NCBI RefSeq assembly: GCF_902459505.1
Contig: NC_047084.1
Span: forward strand, 311,441,963-311,505,962
DNA length: 64,000 bases
DNA from: Geotrypetes seraphini
Taxonomy: Eukaryota; Chordata; Amphibia; Gymnophiona; Dermophiidae
Reading direction: 5' to 3'
Shown here: in pieces, positions 10,178-21,516 of the stretch
How the letters are laid out: each line of letters opens with the position of its first letter
How positions within the stretch are numbered: the stretch's first letter is position 1
Notes under the pieces: generated by a model
Told to the model about the DNA's origin: nothing
Database searches by the model: none
Seen by the model: only the letters and a program-made list of their open reading frames with translations
Position numbers and translations under genes: made by a program

Positions 10178-12450
10178 AGTTTCAAGTTCAAGTTTATTAA
10201 AATTTTATTATACCACCAAATCAGACTTCAAGGCAGTGTACATACTATATTAAAAATACATGTATTTAAAAATTACAGAGTACAGTGGAGGTATATCATA
10301 CAAGGACTTAACAGTACAAGACTTACAGACGAACTGGTACAGAAGGGAAGCAGTAGAACTACACTATTTATAAAGAACAAGTGGAACGGACATTAGAAAG
10401 GGAACTGATACCACGTGAATCAATCAGATTTAAAGAGATAGCATCCTTAGCAGGACAGTTAAATATTAAAATAAATAGATTAAATAGTTTGGACTTAAAG
10501 TCTGAAATGGTCATGTCTTCTCTTAAATACTTCGGAGCGGCATTCCACAAAGTGGGAGCGATAATTTAAAAAATGTATGGGCGCATTGTGTTAATATGTC
10601 TCAGGGAAGGTACAGCAAGAAGATTTTGAGAAATGGAGGGTTCTTTGGGGATCATGAGGAATCAGTATTCTATTCAAAAAATCTGGGGTATTGGTAGAAC
10701 GGATTTTAAATGTTAACAGGAGAATTTTGTAGACTATTCTGTGTTCTATAGGGAGCCAGTGGGCCTTAATAAATAGTGGTGTGACGTGGTCATATTTTTT
10801 GGCCTTAAATATAACCTTGATAGCTGTATTCTGCATGATCTGCAGGCACCTAAGTTATTTTTGTGTTATTCCTTTGTAGAGGGAATTACAGTAGTCTAGG
10901 TGAGAAATTATCAATGAATGGATTAAGATATTAATGGATTGAGAATCGAGTAACTTAGAAAGAGAGCGGATCATTCGCAATTTTTGAAAACAGCTATGAA
11001 TTACTATATTAATTTGATTATGGTATGTTAGTTTTGAGGGTGGGACTGTTTGCAAAAGAGTTGTTGAAATTGAAATTGGGTTTGTAAGGGATTGGCTCTC
11101 TTTTACTGGGAAGATCATAACCTTTGTTTTATTAATGTTTAGGGCTAACATATTAGCGATGAGCCAATCATGAATTTTTGCGAGCTTTTGGTTGATAACA
11201 AGTACTTCTTCAGGGTCATTAAGGTCTATTGGATGAACTAATTGAATATCATCAGTATATGCAAATATGGTGAACCCTATAGATTGGGCCAGCATCAAAA
11301 GAGGAGCCAAGAAAATGTTAAACAGTAGGGTGATAGCAGGGATCTCAAAGTCCCTCCTTGAGGGCCACAATCCAGTCGGGTTTTCAGGATTTCCCCAATG
11401 AATATGCATTGAAAGCACTGCATGGACATAGATCTCATGCATATTCATTGGGGAAATCCTGAAAACCCGGCTAGATTGCGGCCCTCAAGGAGGGACTTTG
11501 AGACCCCTGGGGTGACAGGATGGAACCCTGGGGGATACCAAACTTTGTAGAAGTGGAGTTAGAGGAAGTCCCTTCAAAAATCACTGTGGAAGTCTGTCTG
11601 AAAAATAAGATGTAAACCATTCCAAGATTTGGTCTCTGATTCCTATGTTATACAGTCGAAGAAGAAGTTTATGATCTATTGTGTAGAATGCTATAGAAAG
11701 ATCTAGAGAGATAAGGGCCACAGATTTGTGGTGATCAAATATTTGTAGTTAGCCTAATCAGTGATAGTTCCGTGGAGTGGTGTTGCCTGAATCCAGTCTG
11801 GTTGGGGTGAAGAGCTTGTGTTTTTTTCAATGAAATCCGATATTTGAGAGAAAACAATCTTTTCTGTTAGTTTGGCCAAAAAAGGGATATTTGCTATCGG
11901 CTGGTAGTTAGACTCTTCTGACGAGCTTACTTTGAAGTCTTTGATGATTTGTGTTATTATGGCATGCTTCCATAGACTTGGCATAGTTCCCGAGGACAAG
12001 CTTGTTTTTACCATGTCTAATATGTAGACTCCAAATACTGAAAAAAAAAAGTTTCAAAATAAATGGCGGGATTCCTCGGCTCAGGTCCCTCTGGTGTTTA
12101 AAGTGTTTATGACTCTGAATTTTGGTGAGGGTAGGATGGACAAAAAGGGTGCATTTAGATACAGATAATTTGGTTTGGTTGACTGAGTCAAGACAGACAA
12201 TAGCATGGTTTCCCTTGGATTTGAGCAAGAGTTTATTTCAAATTAGTTGGATCTTAGCAAAGTAAAAAGCAAGTTTTTGAGCTGATGGTAGCTGAGTGGA
12301 AGTTGATTGATTACTTTGACTTGAAGTTAACGATTTGACAAGTGAAAATAAGGCTGAAGAGTTTTTTGCCTGCGGAGTTTTTGCACTGAAATTAGAAATT
12401 TGGATGGAAAGAATGTAACAACAAATGTAGAATCTCATATTGAAGAACAA
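10178..12450 (-). mobile_element. L2-clade LINE, ORF2 reverse transcriptase region (-), decayed
   Basis: Read from right to left, the region gives an inter-domain stretch (about 12238-12450: FSLVKSLTSS, YFAKIQLI), then RT motifs YQPIANIPFLAKLTEKIV (about 11850-11915), the catalytic-core block FAYTDDIQLVHPI (about 11230-11270; a YTDD variant of FADD), the LNINKTKVMIF block, and the C-terminal end NLSRNAAPK-type/DFKSKLF (10368-10550). The 3' end at 10178 is a TTCAAGTTCAAGTTTATT tail. The frame is broken by stops and frameshifts at several places and by a MITE at 11337-11509, so it is not functional. Family reading (L2) rests on the 'IANIP.LAKL.EK' block. Confidence 0.75.
11337..11509. mobile_element. 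short palindromic hAT-type MITE with near 9-bp duplication
   Basis: The unit is 173 bases and is almost entirely one inverted repeat: ends CAGGGATCTCAAAGTCCCTC and its inverse, centre around ATGCATTGAAAG. Flanks GGGTGATAG (11328-11336) and GGGTGACAG (11510-11518) differ at one base. It interrupts the L2 reverse transcriptase and is therefore younger. Relatives lie at 48090-48280 and 58993-59149. Confidence 0.78.
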
Positions 12451-12920
12451 CCTAGAGATGGAACCCCAAAATATTTAGATGAGCATTTTCTGTTAAACTG
12501 AAGTATATCCAGAATAGTTGAGAAAAAATTAAGTGAACCATTAATAATAATGGTTATTATATTTAATTGGAAATAATTGGAAAAAATAGGAAAATTATTG
12601 TTGTTTTTGGAACTAGTTTCTTACTATGTAACATCAACCAACAAATGACAAACTTGCACTATTCTAAACCTGTACTACTTATTATTATTGATGGACTCTG
12701 TTGGTATGCTGATGAATGGTAAGTGCGGTGCCAAGAAGTCTGTTTTGGCTTTTATTAGGTAAAATGTAGGTTCTTGAAAACACCTGTGATTACACAATCC
12801 AGAGATGAATAATAAATTACAAGAAATAATTCACTTTGATTGTTGTGACTTTAAAACATTTTACAGGCGAATAAGACAATAACCTGTCTCTGGTTGGTGA
12901 GGCAGAAAAGCATAGGAGTA
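12451..12920. other. AT-rich stretch, nothing recognised
   Basis: AT-rich with TAATAATAATGG-type simple patches; no repeat ends and no coding signal seen. Confidence 0.3.
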
Positions 12921-12924
12921 GTAG

Positions 12925-12985
12925 TGGAGGTTCTTAACATATTTATTAATGATCTAGAGATGGGAATAACTAGTGAGATAATTAA
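12925..12985 (+). mobile_element. CR1 RT fragment
   Basis: A short stretch reads IFINDLEMGITSEIIK in one frame, the block just before FADD in the CR1 family present at 24640-26362. It is cut off on the right by a palindromic MITE. Confidence 0.6.
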
Positions 12986-13118
12986 GGTCCCCTTTTATCA
13001 AGCCGAATTAGGGTTTTTTAATCAAAGGCCATTGCAGTAAAAGCTCCAACGCTCATAAGAATACTATGAGCATTGGAGCTTTTACCACAGCGGCCAACAA
13101 TAAAAAAGCCATAATGCA
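12986..13118. mobile_element. palindromic 'CCTTTTATCAAGC' MITE, right part truncated
   Basis: An inverted-repeat unit with GTAAAAGCTCCAACGCTCAT...ATGAGCATTGGAGCTTTTAC around a central TAAGAATACTATG. It is one of the Harbinger-like 'GGCTCCTTTTACTAAGC' group and is interrupted on its right side by SINE sequence. Confidence 0.65.
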
Positions 13119-13235
13119 GCTGTGGCTAACTGGTCGAGCTGCTGTTTCTACACTCAGAGGCTGTGAGATCAAATCCCAGTGCTACTCCTTGTGACCCTGG
13201 GCAAGTCACTTAATCCTCCAGTGCTCACCGCTTTG
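13119..13235 (+). mobile_element. tRNA-derived SINE fragment
   Basis: It contains GTGAGATCAAATCCCAG, a B-box-like segment, followed by CCTTGTGACCCTGGGCAAGTCACTTAATCC, the body shared with the SINE at 23490-23705. Confidence 0.7.
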
Positions 13236-13237
13236 AC

Positions 13238-13325
13238 TCCCCCCTTTTATAAAACCGCAATAGCAGTTTTTAGCGCAGGTCAGCATGTTGAATGCTTTGC
13301 ACTGCTCCCGACACTCTTAGGAACT
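13238..13325. mobile_element. half of a palindromic Harbinger-like MITE
   Basis: CCCCTTTTATAAAACCGCAATAGC..TTTTTAGCGC at the left end resembles the left arm of the TWA-flanked palindromes; the second arm is missing beyond 13325. Confidence 0.5.
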
Positions 13326-13408
13326 CATAGGACCATTATTGGAAACAGGATGCTTGACTTGATGGACCTTTGGTCTGTCCCAAAATGGCAATTCTTATGT
13401 TCTTATTT
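13320..13408 (+). mobile_element. CR1 3' end
   Basis: GCTTGACTTGATGGACCTTTGGTCTGTCCC followed by ATTCTTATGTTCTTAT is the 3' terminus seen at 26290-26362, including the 8-base CR1-type terminal repeats. Confidence 0.7.
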
Positions 13409-13490
13409 AGTTTGAGGGGTGCTTATTGATTCTAGAAGTTAATTTTATCTCTGTAGGAGAATATTATTAAAACTGGATCATACAGATATA

Positions 13491-13751
13491 CAGTGTTCAC
13501 CCATGAACTCATGGTTCGCGAATCACAAACTCAGTAATTAGTGGTATGCTCCGACCGCCTCTTCCTGTAGCCCAGCCTGACTTTAGTAATAGGAAGAGGC
13601 GGCCGGAGCATACCGCAAATGATTTTCTGCACCTGCTGTCACCCCAGCTGCCCTCTCCTGCCTTTTGACAGACGCAAAACCGCATTTGTGGATTTTCAAA
13701 ATTTGCGGTTGTTCCCGGAACGGAACCCCCGCAAATTTCAGGGGAGTACTG
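13491..13751. mobile_element. pogo/Tigger-type MITE, second copy (opposite orientation)
   Basis: A 261-base unit begins CAGTGTTCACCC and ends GGGGAGTACTG, flanked by TA at 13489-13490 and 13752-13753. It shares its interior with 6139-6417 when reversed, including the GGAAGAGGCGG/CCGCCTCTTCC inverted pair (13555-13600). Confidence 0.8.
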
Positions 13752-13970
13752 TATTCTCATATCCACTGATTCAAATCTACCACATTAAATTATAAAAGCT
13801 GTTTGATGAGCCTTGTTTGAAATGAGCTGATGCGTTCAGTACAATTACCAGTGGACAATTCTCTGATTAGCACAGATATCGGCAATTGCTTCTCATTGCC
13901 AGTCTATTGTGGTTGGTAATATTGGTGCATCATTACCGAGCATTGAATAGGAATGAGATCTGAGCTTACA

Positions 13971-14437
13971 GGCCCAGATTCTATGAAAGATGCCTAAAGT
14001 TAGGTGCCTAGATAGGCATGCCTAGCCAATAAAGAAGCCTAACTTAATTATTTGAAATGCTTAATCAGCACTGAAAAAAAGCAATTAACTGCCCATAATT
14101 GGCAAAAATTAAAATTAATTGGGTGTTAGGTGCCTATGATTTTCAGGTAGTAGCCTAGTCCAAGGTGCCTAACAGAAAGTGGGGGTGGCTAGGAGGTGGA
14201 TCTTGGGCGTGTTTTGTGTGTTGGCACCTAAATTGTACTTAGGCTCTCGTATTTAGGCCTAGAAAACCCTGGCCTAAATAGGGGGGCGCCTAAAATTTTT
14301 ACACCTACCGATGCCTAAGTTCAAGTTAGGCACTTCTAGGCATGATTCTATAAACATTGCCTAACTTAAGTTTGATATGTGCTATGCACCATGTTTCTCA
14401 ATGCCTATGTTTTAAGCACTGTTTATAGAATTAGGGC
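13971..14437. mobile_element. non-autonomous DNA element, 'GGCCCTGATTCTATAAA' family
   Basis: Ends GGCCCAGATTCTATGAAAG and TTTATAGAATTAGGGC form inverted repeats with mismatches. The interior is dominated by recurring GGTGCCTA/TAGGCACC units. Relatives at 54025-54453 and 43247-43563 show the same ends and GCCTAA-rich interior. No coding capacity; superfamily not determined. Confidence 0.72.
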
Positions 14438-14439
14438 AA

Positions 14440-14875
14440 TAGTGCATCACAAGACTTGCAGAAATTTAAAAGTAGCTTAAAGTGTCTTCTTTTTAAAGAA
14501 GCCTTTAACTGAAAAAAAAAACAAAAACAAAAAACAATAAAGTTCATTGCAGCTGTAATACCTTAAGATTACTATCTTCCCCTAAAACTAGATTACTAAC
14601 AGCCTTTTCCTTTGATCCTTCTTCTGCCATTAATACTCTTCCCCCTACTCTCCTATTGTACTTCCCTTTTATGTACCTTTTCTTCAAAAATTGTATTTCT
14701 ACCCCTCTTTCCTATTGTTTCCCATGGTTTTAAAAGTCAATTACCCTGTAGGTCTGATTAATATATTATGTACATTGTGATTTCTTTAAAAATCATATTT
14801 TTACCTTTTGTACAACGCTTTGTAATTTGGAAAAGCGTTCAATCAAATATCATGAATAAACTTGAAACTTTGTTT
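14440..14875 (+). mobile_element. L2-type LINE 3' end
   Basis: The region starts with the remnant of an ORF2 C-terminus, runs through CT-rich 3' UTR and ends with GTACAACGCTTTGTAATTTGG..ATGAATAAACTTGAAACTT, the same type of tail as at 16545-17445. Confidence 0.6.
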
Positions 14876-15410
14876 CACCAGTGAAGAATTGTTGAAGAAT
14901 ATGGGCAGGACATTATAAAGAGATCCTTTGATTTGGGGGGAGGGGGGTATTATAGCTCGTGTAGATGTAAAGACAGTGACCTTCTCGTACAATGCTTTTC
15001 AAAGGAAAAACTAGGTGCATATTTCTACACTGAAAACTACCCACATACATTTATACTTAACAATGTGTATACACAGTTCTCCTGGGATATTCAATATGCA
15101 TAACTTTTTGGCAATACAAAAGTATGCATGTAGTGTAAATCAAAACCCTCACCCAGCATCACCCTTAAGACCTAACTGAAAAATAGATGCAAACATGTTT
15201 ACAGTTGGATCTATTAAATCAGGAAGGACTCCTTGGGATAGTATGTGAGCCCAGTGGGGGTTTCTGAAGATACTTTATAAACACTCTGCACTTCATATTT
15301 GGCAGGCATGATTTCCACACAAATCAGAGCTGTGCTCTTTTGTCTTTCTTGGAAAGCAAGCATAATTTTTATTATCCACCATCATAAGATTCAGGTAAGT
15401 TAGATAACTT
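14876..15410. other. unassigned non-coding DNA
   Basis: No repeat or gene recognised in this AT-rich stretch; a GGGGGGAGGGGGG run sits at about 14935-14947. Confidence 0.3.
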
Positions 15411-15419
15411 GCTTTGATT

Positions 15420-15466
15420 TTTTATATATATATATATACACACATATATATATATGTATATATATA

Positions 15467-15497
<31 letters not shown>

Positions 15498-15500
15498 TTC
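15420..15500. repeat. (TA)n / (TATG)n microsatellite
   Basis: About 80 bases of alternating TATATA with CACACA and TGTGTG patches. The Tyr/Ile-rich open frames over it on both strands are artefacts. Confidence 0.95.
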
Positions 15501-15505
15501 ATTTG

Positions 15506-16540
15506 TATACAACAAAGTACCAACATCCTGAAGTTTTGCCATAGGTTTATGAAATTTGCATGGACTCCAATGGCAAACATGGCTTCTTGCAATCATTTAC
15601 AGCTTATCTCTGATTAGCAATGGATTTAAATTATCAAAAATCTAGATTTTTCCAAAGAATAAGCTTGCCTATTTTTCATTTCTATTACTTTGCCTCATAT
15701 TCTTTTCATTTTATCTCAACAAATTTCATTCTATATTCTTCTTTTATATATCTGTTAAGTCTAAGAAGTGCTGAGTTAGTCATACCCTGGTTTTTAGCCG
15801 TGCAAAACTGGATAGTACAACTGCAAACCTGGGCAGATCACCTAATAACTACCATAGGTCTATCTGTTGAGCAGAGCTGGGAGTTACCCGGGCACCATCA
15901 GTATTTAGAGGCAATGCCTGTATAACTATCCAGTTAACTTAAGACAGCTAAAAAGCAGTTGAGTATATATAGACAATGACTATCACAGCTGCAACTCTGT
16001 CTTACCCTCTTACCCTCCACCTTGTACTTGGAAATATGCTGGGGGGGAGGATAATTTTACATAGCTTTTTCTGCATGCAGTTTGTTTTACACAAAGAAAA
16101 TTACTTTTATAAAATTGCACAACTCCATATGCAGTGATTATTTTCCTTTTACACGATTTGCAAATAGGCATTTTGAGGGGTGATATTGCTTGAAGCAGAT
16201 GCGGCATTGTGATGTGTGTGTGTTTTACAAAATACCTGTGCACACACGTATGGATCAATATTTAAACCGCATGATCAGTGATTTTTTTTCAAGTCCCAAC
16301 TGTGGCATTTAAATAAAATTCAGATAACAGTTTGAATATTGGTGCTATTGAGATAACGTTTACCTCCGTCCACTCTCTGCCCCATACCATCCCAGCATTA
16401 TGCAGATAGTACCAGGGCAGGCTGTAATGATTTTTAGCAGCTCATATGAAAATCAACAGAGAGCTCCAGTCAGTAGCACTTATCTGAGTGGCAGATGGTG
16501 AGAGATGGATACAAGCATTTGACTAGGAAACCAATAGGGT
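15506..16540. other. unassigned non-coding DNA
   Basis: No repeat family, RNA or gene recognised. Short open frames here lack composition or motifs of real proteins. Confidence 0.3.
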
Positions 16541-16544
16541 ACGC

Positions 16545-17445
16545 ACACACACTCCTTCACAGAAGTAGAACTACTATTACTTATCACTTCTATAGTGCTG
16601 CTAGATGTATGCAACACTGTATGTTAATTGGCTCATATTCAGTTCATTATTTATTGGGCTTCTGCAATACCAACTGCGTTGACTCCAGCTAGTACAGAAT
16701 ACTGCGTTCACGCTTCTTTATAACGGCTCAAAATTCGACCATATCACTCCACTTCTCAGACTTGAGCACATGCTTCCGATTTCTTTCAGGATACCTTTCA
16801 AATATAATCTTCTCACTTTTCAGATTCTGGACTCTGGTCTTCCTCTATTCTTATTTTCTCATTTGATTCCCTGTTCACCCAGGAGAGAGCTGCGTTCCTC
16901 AAATTAATCATTACTGTCTAGTCCATCCTTTAGGCAGCTGTTTTTGGATATTTACAGAGACTTTAGTTTCTCTGTAATGGCTCTAACTCTCTGGAACTCT
17001 CCCCCGTTATATCTGCAAACAGAAAAATCCCCGAAGTCATTTAAGTCTCACTTGAAGGCTTTTTGCCATGACTTGTGGCTAGGGAGTCTTTATCTCTACA
17101 ATATTTTCTCATAATTCTGATTAGGTAGTTAATTTCCCTGTAACTTTTTTATATTACTTGTGATCAGGTAGTCACTATCTTGTGCTTATCTTTACTTTTC
17201 CTTATTCTTTCTGTATCCTTGCTCCTATCCTGCTTGTTTTTCCCTTAAGATATTGTAAACCCTTTCCTGTCATTTTTGTCCTCTTGTGTCTAGTTTGGTT
17301 AATTTGTTTGTGTACATTCTTCTTGTCATGTTTTTATTTTAAATATTGCCCACTGTTTTTATTTATTGTACAACGCTTTGATTTGGCTTTTTTTTTTGTT
17401 TGTTAAAAATGGCGGTATATCAAATACAATAACTAATAATAATAG
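16545..17445 (+). mobile_element. L2-type LINE, ORF2 C-terminus and 3' UTR
   Basis: Read on the plus strand, pieces such as FDHITPLLR, MLPISFRIPFKYNLLTF and LTLWNSPP..KSFKSHLKAF correspond to the C-terminal segment of L2-type ORF2. It is followed by a T-rich 3' UTR and a terminal TACAACGCTTTGATTTGG..GGCGGTATATCAAATACAATAA(TAA)n tail. Scattered stops show it is dead. Confidence 0.72.
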
Positions 17446-17980
17446 TAACACTGGTAATCTCCCACAGTCCACTGAGATACAGGAAATTCAATGCCAGCGC
17501 CCTCCCTGACCACCGGCCATTGAATTTCCTGTCTATTTTTGGCCGGCCAGGGCATAGCCAGCTATGCCAATATTCAGCGGTTAGCCAGCTAAGTCTCAAC
17601 AGCCAAAGATATACCACCCTTTTAGGTGGTTGTGTTTGGCCGCCAAACGTAGCCTGCGAGCTGCTGAACATTGGCGGTGACTGACTGTGTCACGTGACAT
17701 AGCCAGTCACCAGCTAATCGAGAGACTGAGATATTCAGTGTGAGACAGACAGTCGTCCCCTGCTGAATATCGGTGGATAGCTGGCTACTTGCTATTTAGA
17801 TGGCTGGGATCCATCTAAATAGCACTTTTAGTCCACACTATCACTACAAGTTCTAGGCAGAGTACAGCTAGTCACGCACATAATAAAACCAACGCACACA
17901 TCATAAATTTAAATAAAAACAGAAAACAGAACACTTTTCCAAATAGAGGATTACAGGCACACTACATCAATTTGCACTGT
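17446..17980. other. probable non-autonomous repeat, unclassified
   Basis: It contains inverted pairs such as CAGGAAATTCAATG..CATTGAATTTCCTG (17480-17533), ATATTCAGCGG.. versus CTGAATATCGG, and ATTTAGATGG..CCATCTAAAT (17797-17822). This recalls a decayed palindromic transposon, but ends and duplication were not found. Confidence 0.35.
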
Positions 17981-17984
17981 ATGT

Positions 17985-18062
17985 AACTCATCTATTTGTT
18001 GTGAACCGCCTAGAACTCCCTGGGTATGGCGGTATACAAAAATAAATTATTATTATTATTAT
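17985..18062 (+). mobile_element. LINE 3' tail with (ATT)n
   Basis: TGTGAACCGCCTAGAACTCC..GGCGGTATACAAAAATAAATTATTATTATT is a terminal LINE motif shared with other L2-type tails in the window. Confidence 0.65.
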
Positions 18063-18440
18063 CTCCCCACTTAGTTTGTTTCAATAAGCTCATCAACATG
18101 ACCCAACCTCTAAAATCTCATCCTGCAAATCTGTATCACTGCATCCCTCCATATATTTTAGAAAAAAACAGTGTTTTCAGCTCTAATCAAAACAGACTAA
18201 CAGGATAAATAAGGGATTAGGGGATTGTTTATGGTGAGAATGATTAAAAATAGACATTGGTACTTTACAAGTGAGCAGAAGTTACGTGTTAAAAACAGCA
18301 TCAGAGGACTGGGCTTTTAGTCTAGAATTGAATACAGTTAGAGACGTACTGACTCAGGAAGTCTATTCCAGACATACAGCGCAGCAAGATTTCATAGCAA
18401 GTGTTAATTTGTGCATGTGCTGTTGGGTTGAATCTGGACT
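18063..18440 (-). mobile_element. L2-type LINE ORF2 C-terminal fragment (-)
   Basis: On the minus strand LTVFNSRLKAQ (about 18310-18345) and neighbouring residues match the end of ORF2 as also seen at 55304-55576, in a decayed frame. Confidence 0.6.
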
Positions 18441-18960
18441 CCTTTTTTAAAAATTCTTTATTGATTTTTCAAACTTCAATAGTGCAATACATAAAATGTA
18501 ACATTTAATAATACAATAAAAGCACATTCAGCTTACATGTATTCATAACTAACCATTTTCTCCCACCCACCCACCCAATGATTATTCAATAAAACGCAAA
18601 AACATAGATTATCGCAAAAAACTTATCCTAATCCAATTAATGATATCCTCCCATTCACCCACCCCAAGTGCAAATACCCAAAGAACAAAATTAAGACAGA
18701 AATAATCCCCCTTCCCCTCTTCCCTGCATGTGCATGAAAACAAACAAAAACTAACTCCTGATCAAAGACCTACTGAAGTGAAGAAATATAAGATGTCAAT
18801 GGACCCCCAAACCGATCTAAATGCTTTTACACTGCGCTCCACAGGAGCCGCAAGTTCTGAATGAAACAACGAGCTAAATTATACAACCCGAGCCTCGACC
18901 CTGAGGAAATATTTATGAAACATGGTCATGTCAGTGGAGGCGCTCCCTTTAAATATGTTC
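18441..18960 (-). mobile_element. L1/Tx1-type LINE 3' UTR (-)
   Basis: It opens with TTTTTTAAAAATTCTTTATTGATTTTTCAAAC, i.e. a poly-A tail and terminal motif on the minus strand, followed by a C-rich region. The same tail opens 24004 and appears in the short insertion at about 35860. No ORF remains. Confidence 0.55.
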
Positions 18961-19320
18961 ACCTAAAAAAGATAAGTTATATTTTAAGGATTCACGATTA
19001 TTATAAAGCATTGCACAAAAATATTGCATAAAATTTTTTAAAACGGATCCTACGAAGATAATGGCTTATGCGATCTCTATATGAAATGCAAAAATGAGTA
19101 TAACAAGCCTACAGAGGATCTACAAAAAATGTCTTATTAATTGTTATCTGGGTTATTTTGATTTGATATAGATAAGTATAAAAGAACTTAGGCAGCTATA
19201 TTGTCTTAATAGAACAGGTTTAAAATAGGTGCCTTTTTGGACCTCTAACACAGGTGCGTTGTTATAAAATCAAGCCATTAATACTAAAAGTAAGTTATAG
19301 AAGACCTAAACATGAGAATC
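18961..19320. other. unassigned AT-rich DNA
   Basis: Nothing recognised. Confidence 0.3.
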
Positions 19321-19323
19321 TAA

Positions 19324-19498
19324 GGACTCTTTCTACGAAGGTGCACTAGGGCTTTAAAGCGTGGAATAGTGCGTGCTACATTGCCGTGCGCACTAGACCT
19401 TAACGCCAGCATTGAGCTGGCGTTAGTTCTAGAAACGTAGCACGCGGTAATTTCCTGCATGCGCTAAAAACGCTAGCGCACCTTAGTAAAAGTCTCTC
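19324..19498. mobile_element. palindromic Harbinger-like MITE
   Basis: An inverted repeat of about 175 bases: GAAGGTGCACTAGGGC..TTAACGCCAGC at left and GCTGGCGTTAG...GCGCTAGCGCACCTTAG at right. A TAA precedes it at 19321-19323; the right duplication is lost. Confidence 0.65.
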
Positions 19499-19564
19499 GG
19501 CACTAATATCTCCTCCTCGAATGAATGAGAATGTGAAAGAGGCTCTTAGGATGCAGTTCTAAAA

Positions 19565-19690
19565 TGCTTACATTTATTACATTACATTGGAGATTTCTAT
19601 TCCGCCATGACCTTGCGGTTCAAGGCGGATTACAAAAGAGATATAGATGGTGGGTTAGAAAGGAAGATCTTAGGTCATTTCTAGAGAAGG
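19565..19690 (-). mobile_element. LINE 3' tail (-)
   Basis: TTACATTACATTGGAGATTTCTATTCCGCC followed by CCTTGCGGTTCAAGGCGGATTACAA is a LINE 3' terminus with TAATG-type terminal repeats read from the minus strand. Confidence 0.55.
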
Positions 19691-19699
19691 TAAAGAGTA

Positions 19700-20090
19700 G
19701 ATCAGGTAGTGTTGGGGGGGGGGGGGTGTATTAGGCATTTAAATGAACAGAACATCTACAATGATATGCGCATGTGTGCACATAAGTTTGTAAATATCAA
19801 AATTTTTCCTAAGTGCTAGTTTGGAAAAGTTCACTTAAATGGCATGGTGCCTAAATGCAAGGGGGGGGGGGGGTGGGGGGAGTACACAGGGAACATGGGT
19901 GGGACATGAATATAACTTACAGAATACTATAAGTTAAGTAGGTCCTTAATACATTTGGGTGCCTGCAGACAAACTGGGTCTATAGAATAGGCTTGTGGGA
20001 TCAGGATACTTAATGGGGGTGTCCACTTATAGATCCAGATCCATCTATATTGCTGTATTCCATTTCTATATGCCTCTACCGTTTCATATT
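19700..20090. repeat. G-run-bearing decayed repeat
   Basis: It contains a 13-G run at 19714-19726 and G13-T-G6 at 19861-19880. The interior holds GTGCCTAAATGC and a terminal ..TCTATAGAATAGG that recall the 'GATTCTATAAA' element family, too decayed to delimit. Confidence 0.4.
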
Positions 20091-20099
20091 GTACTACAG

Positions 20100-20290
20100 T
20101 TCATCCTAGGGGTTGTACTTGGAAGGAGGACCAGAGTGGGGTGGATGGGGGGAATTGTTTGGGGGGATGGGTAGTTGGATGTTGTGGGGTTTTTTTTTTT
20201 TTAATATACCTTGAGCTTGTTTTGCTGTCTTTTGTGCCTTTTTCTGTTTTTCTTATTGAGCTCAATAAAATATATTTGAATATAGATCCG
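20100..20290 (+). mobile_element. L1/Tx1-type LINE 3' tail
   Basis: A T-rich segment ends in TTATTGAGCTCAATAAAATATATTTGAA, a poly-A-signal-bearing LINE tail. Confidence 0.45.
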
Positions 20291-20339
20291 GATCCAGATG
20301 TGTCCTTTAAGATTGTTTACTCCTGGTGATTACACATAC

Positions 20340-20795
20340 TGATAATATTTGAAGAGTTTAGTCTGATGTGTATTCATAAATGTCTCTTCCAGTTTTGCCA
20401 TAGCTGTGCCAGTGTAGACAGATGTCTTTTTTTTTAAGTAGAAGAACTTGTGAGTTAGGATGAATTTGATTTATTTTGTGATTGTTTCCCATGTATATTG
20501 GTAGTGTAGGAATTGTCACATCATTGTATAGTGATTCTACATCCATTGTGACCAGGAGAGTGCCAGGCGGTAGTGCCTGATGTTTTTTTTAAAATTTGTT
20601 TAGGAATTCAGTGATGTCTTCTATAAGGCTGTTTGTTCTGTGCCAAAGGAGTTTAAAATTCACTCTATAAGACCAGATATCTCATCTGTGAGTGTGCCAG
20701 TACCAAATACAATTGTTCTGCCCTGGTTTCCAGGTTCATGGATCTTAGGGAACATAGAGATCATGCCAACAAAACTACTTTATCCTGATCAGAAT
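20340..20795 (-). mobile_element. Penelope-like element, reverse transcriptase fragment (-)
   Basis: On the minus strand the segment FPKIHEPGNQGRTIVFGTGT (about 20690-20752) matches the PKxHKPGxPGRPIVS block of Penelope-like reverse transcriptases, followed by LTDEISGLIE and, about 55 codons later, MDVESLYNDV (about 20515-20546), the family's TMDVxSLYTNI block. In the family this enzyme copies RNA at broken or nicked DNA ends. The fragment has stops and frame changes, so it is inactive. The GIY-YIG end of another copy is at 45175-45420. Confidence 0.78.
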
Positions 20796-21016
20796 GCAAA
20801 ATTTAAAGCATAAAATATGCATATTGTAATTATTAATAAGCCACTGACTGGTATATCTGCTGTGCATTGACGATTAGTAAAAAAAAAAAAGCATTGAGAA
20901 AGCCATTGATTGTATTGTGCATCTTTCTAATGTTTATAAATAGCTGTTTCAGAAAAAAATATCTAGAGTAGCAGCACAGGTTAACTATAAGCTTATCAAA
21001 AAATCATCTTTATATA

Positions 21017-21394
21017 CAAGGGGTCGCTGAAACATTCTCAGCTCAACCAACAAAATTGGGGCAGTCTCCATCTAGGGTTATTACACTTAGTCCAGCGATT
21101 TTCCACTTTTTTCTGTTCCATATTTTCCCAACAGAATGAAAAAAGTGGAAAATTGCTGAACTAAGGGCTCCTTTTACTAAGCTGCGATAGCGTTTTTAGT
21201 GCGCGCTGCCTCCCACGCTACGCGGAAAAACTAACACCAGCTCAATGGAGGCATTAGTGTTTAGTACGCGCGGCATTGCAGCGCGCGCTAAAACCGCTAG
21301 CACAGCTTAGCAAAAGGAGCCCTAAATGCATTGCCCTCAATTGAGGCTGCCCCAGCTTTGTTGGTTGAGCTGCAAACTTTTCAGTAGCCCCTCG
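21017..21394. mobile_element. mariner-type MITE split by a palindromic MITE
   Basis: Ends CAAGGGGTCGCTGAAA and TTTCAGTAGCCCCTCG are inverted, flanked by TA at 21015-21016 and 21395-21396. Long arms (CAGCTCAACCAACAAAATTGGGGCAG versus its inverse) and an inner pair TCCACTTTTTTC..GAAAAAAGTGGA complete the fold. A second MITE occupies 21165-21322. The TIR is shared with the transposase-bearing fragment at 60258. Confidence 0.8.
21165..21322. mobile_element. palindromic Harbinger-like MITE (TAA duplication), nested
   Basis: GGGCTCCTTTTACTAAGCTG and its inverse form the ends of a 158-base unit with TAA at 21162-21164 and 21323-21325. A 3-base TWA duplication is typical of PIF/Harbinger. It interrupts the mariner-type MITE and is therefore younger. 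Confidence 0.82.
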
Positions 21395-21516
21395 TACGTA
21401 TCTTTTTATTGAGCATATTAATTTTGTAGCAAAAATTAGTATTTTGTAGCAAAAATTAGGAATAATACCTCTTAGAAGCCTGATTAGGCGGTATAATAAA
21501 TTTTAAAATAAACTTA

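Noticed and set aside
15372-15617. Tyr/Ile-rich frames
   Set aside because: Translations of a TA/TATG microsatellite.
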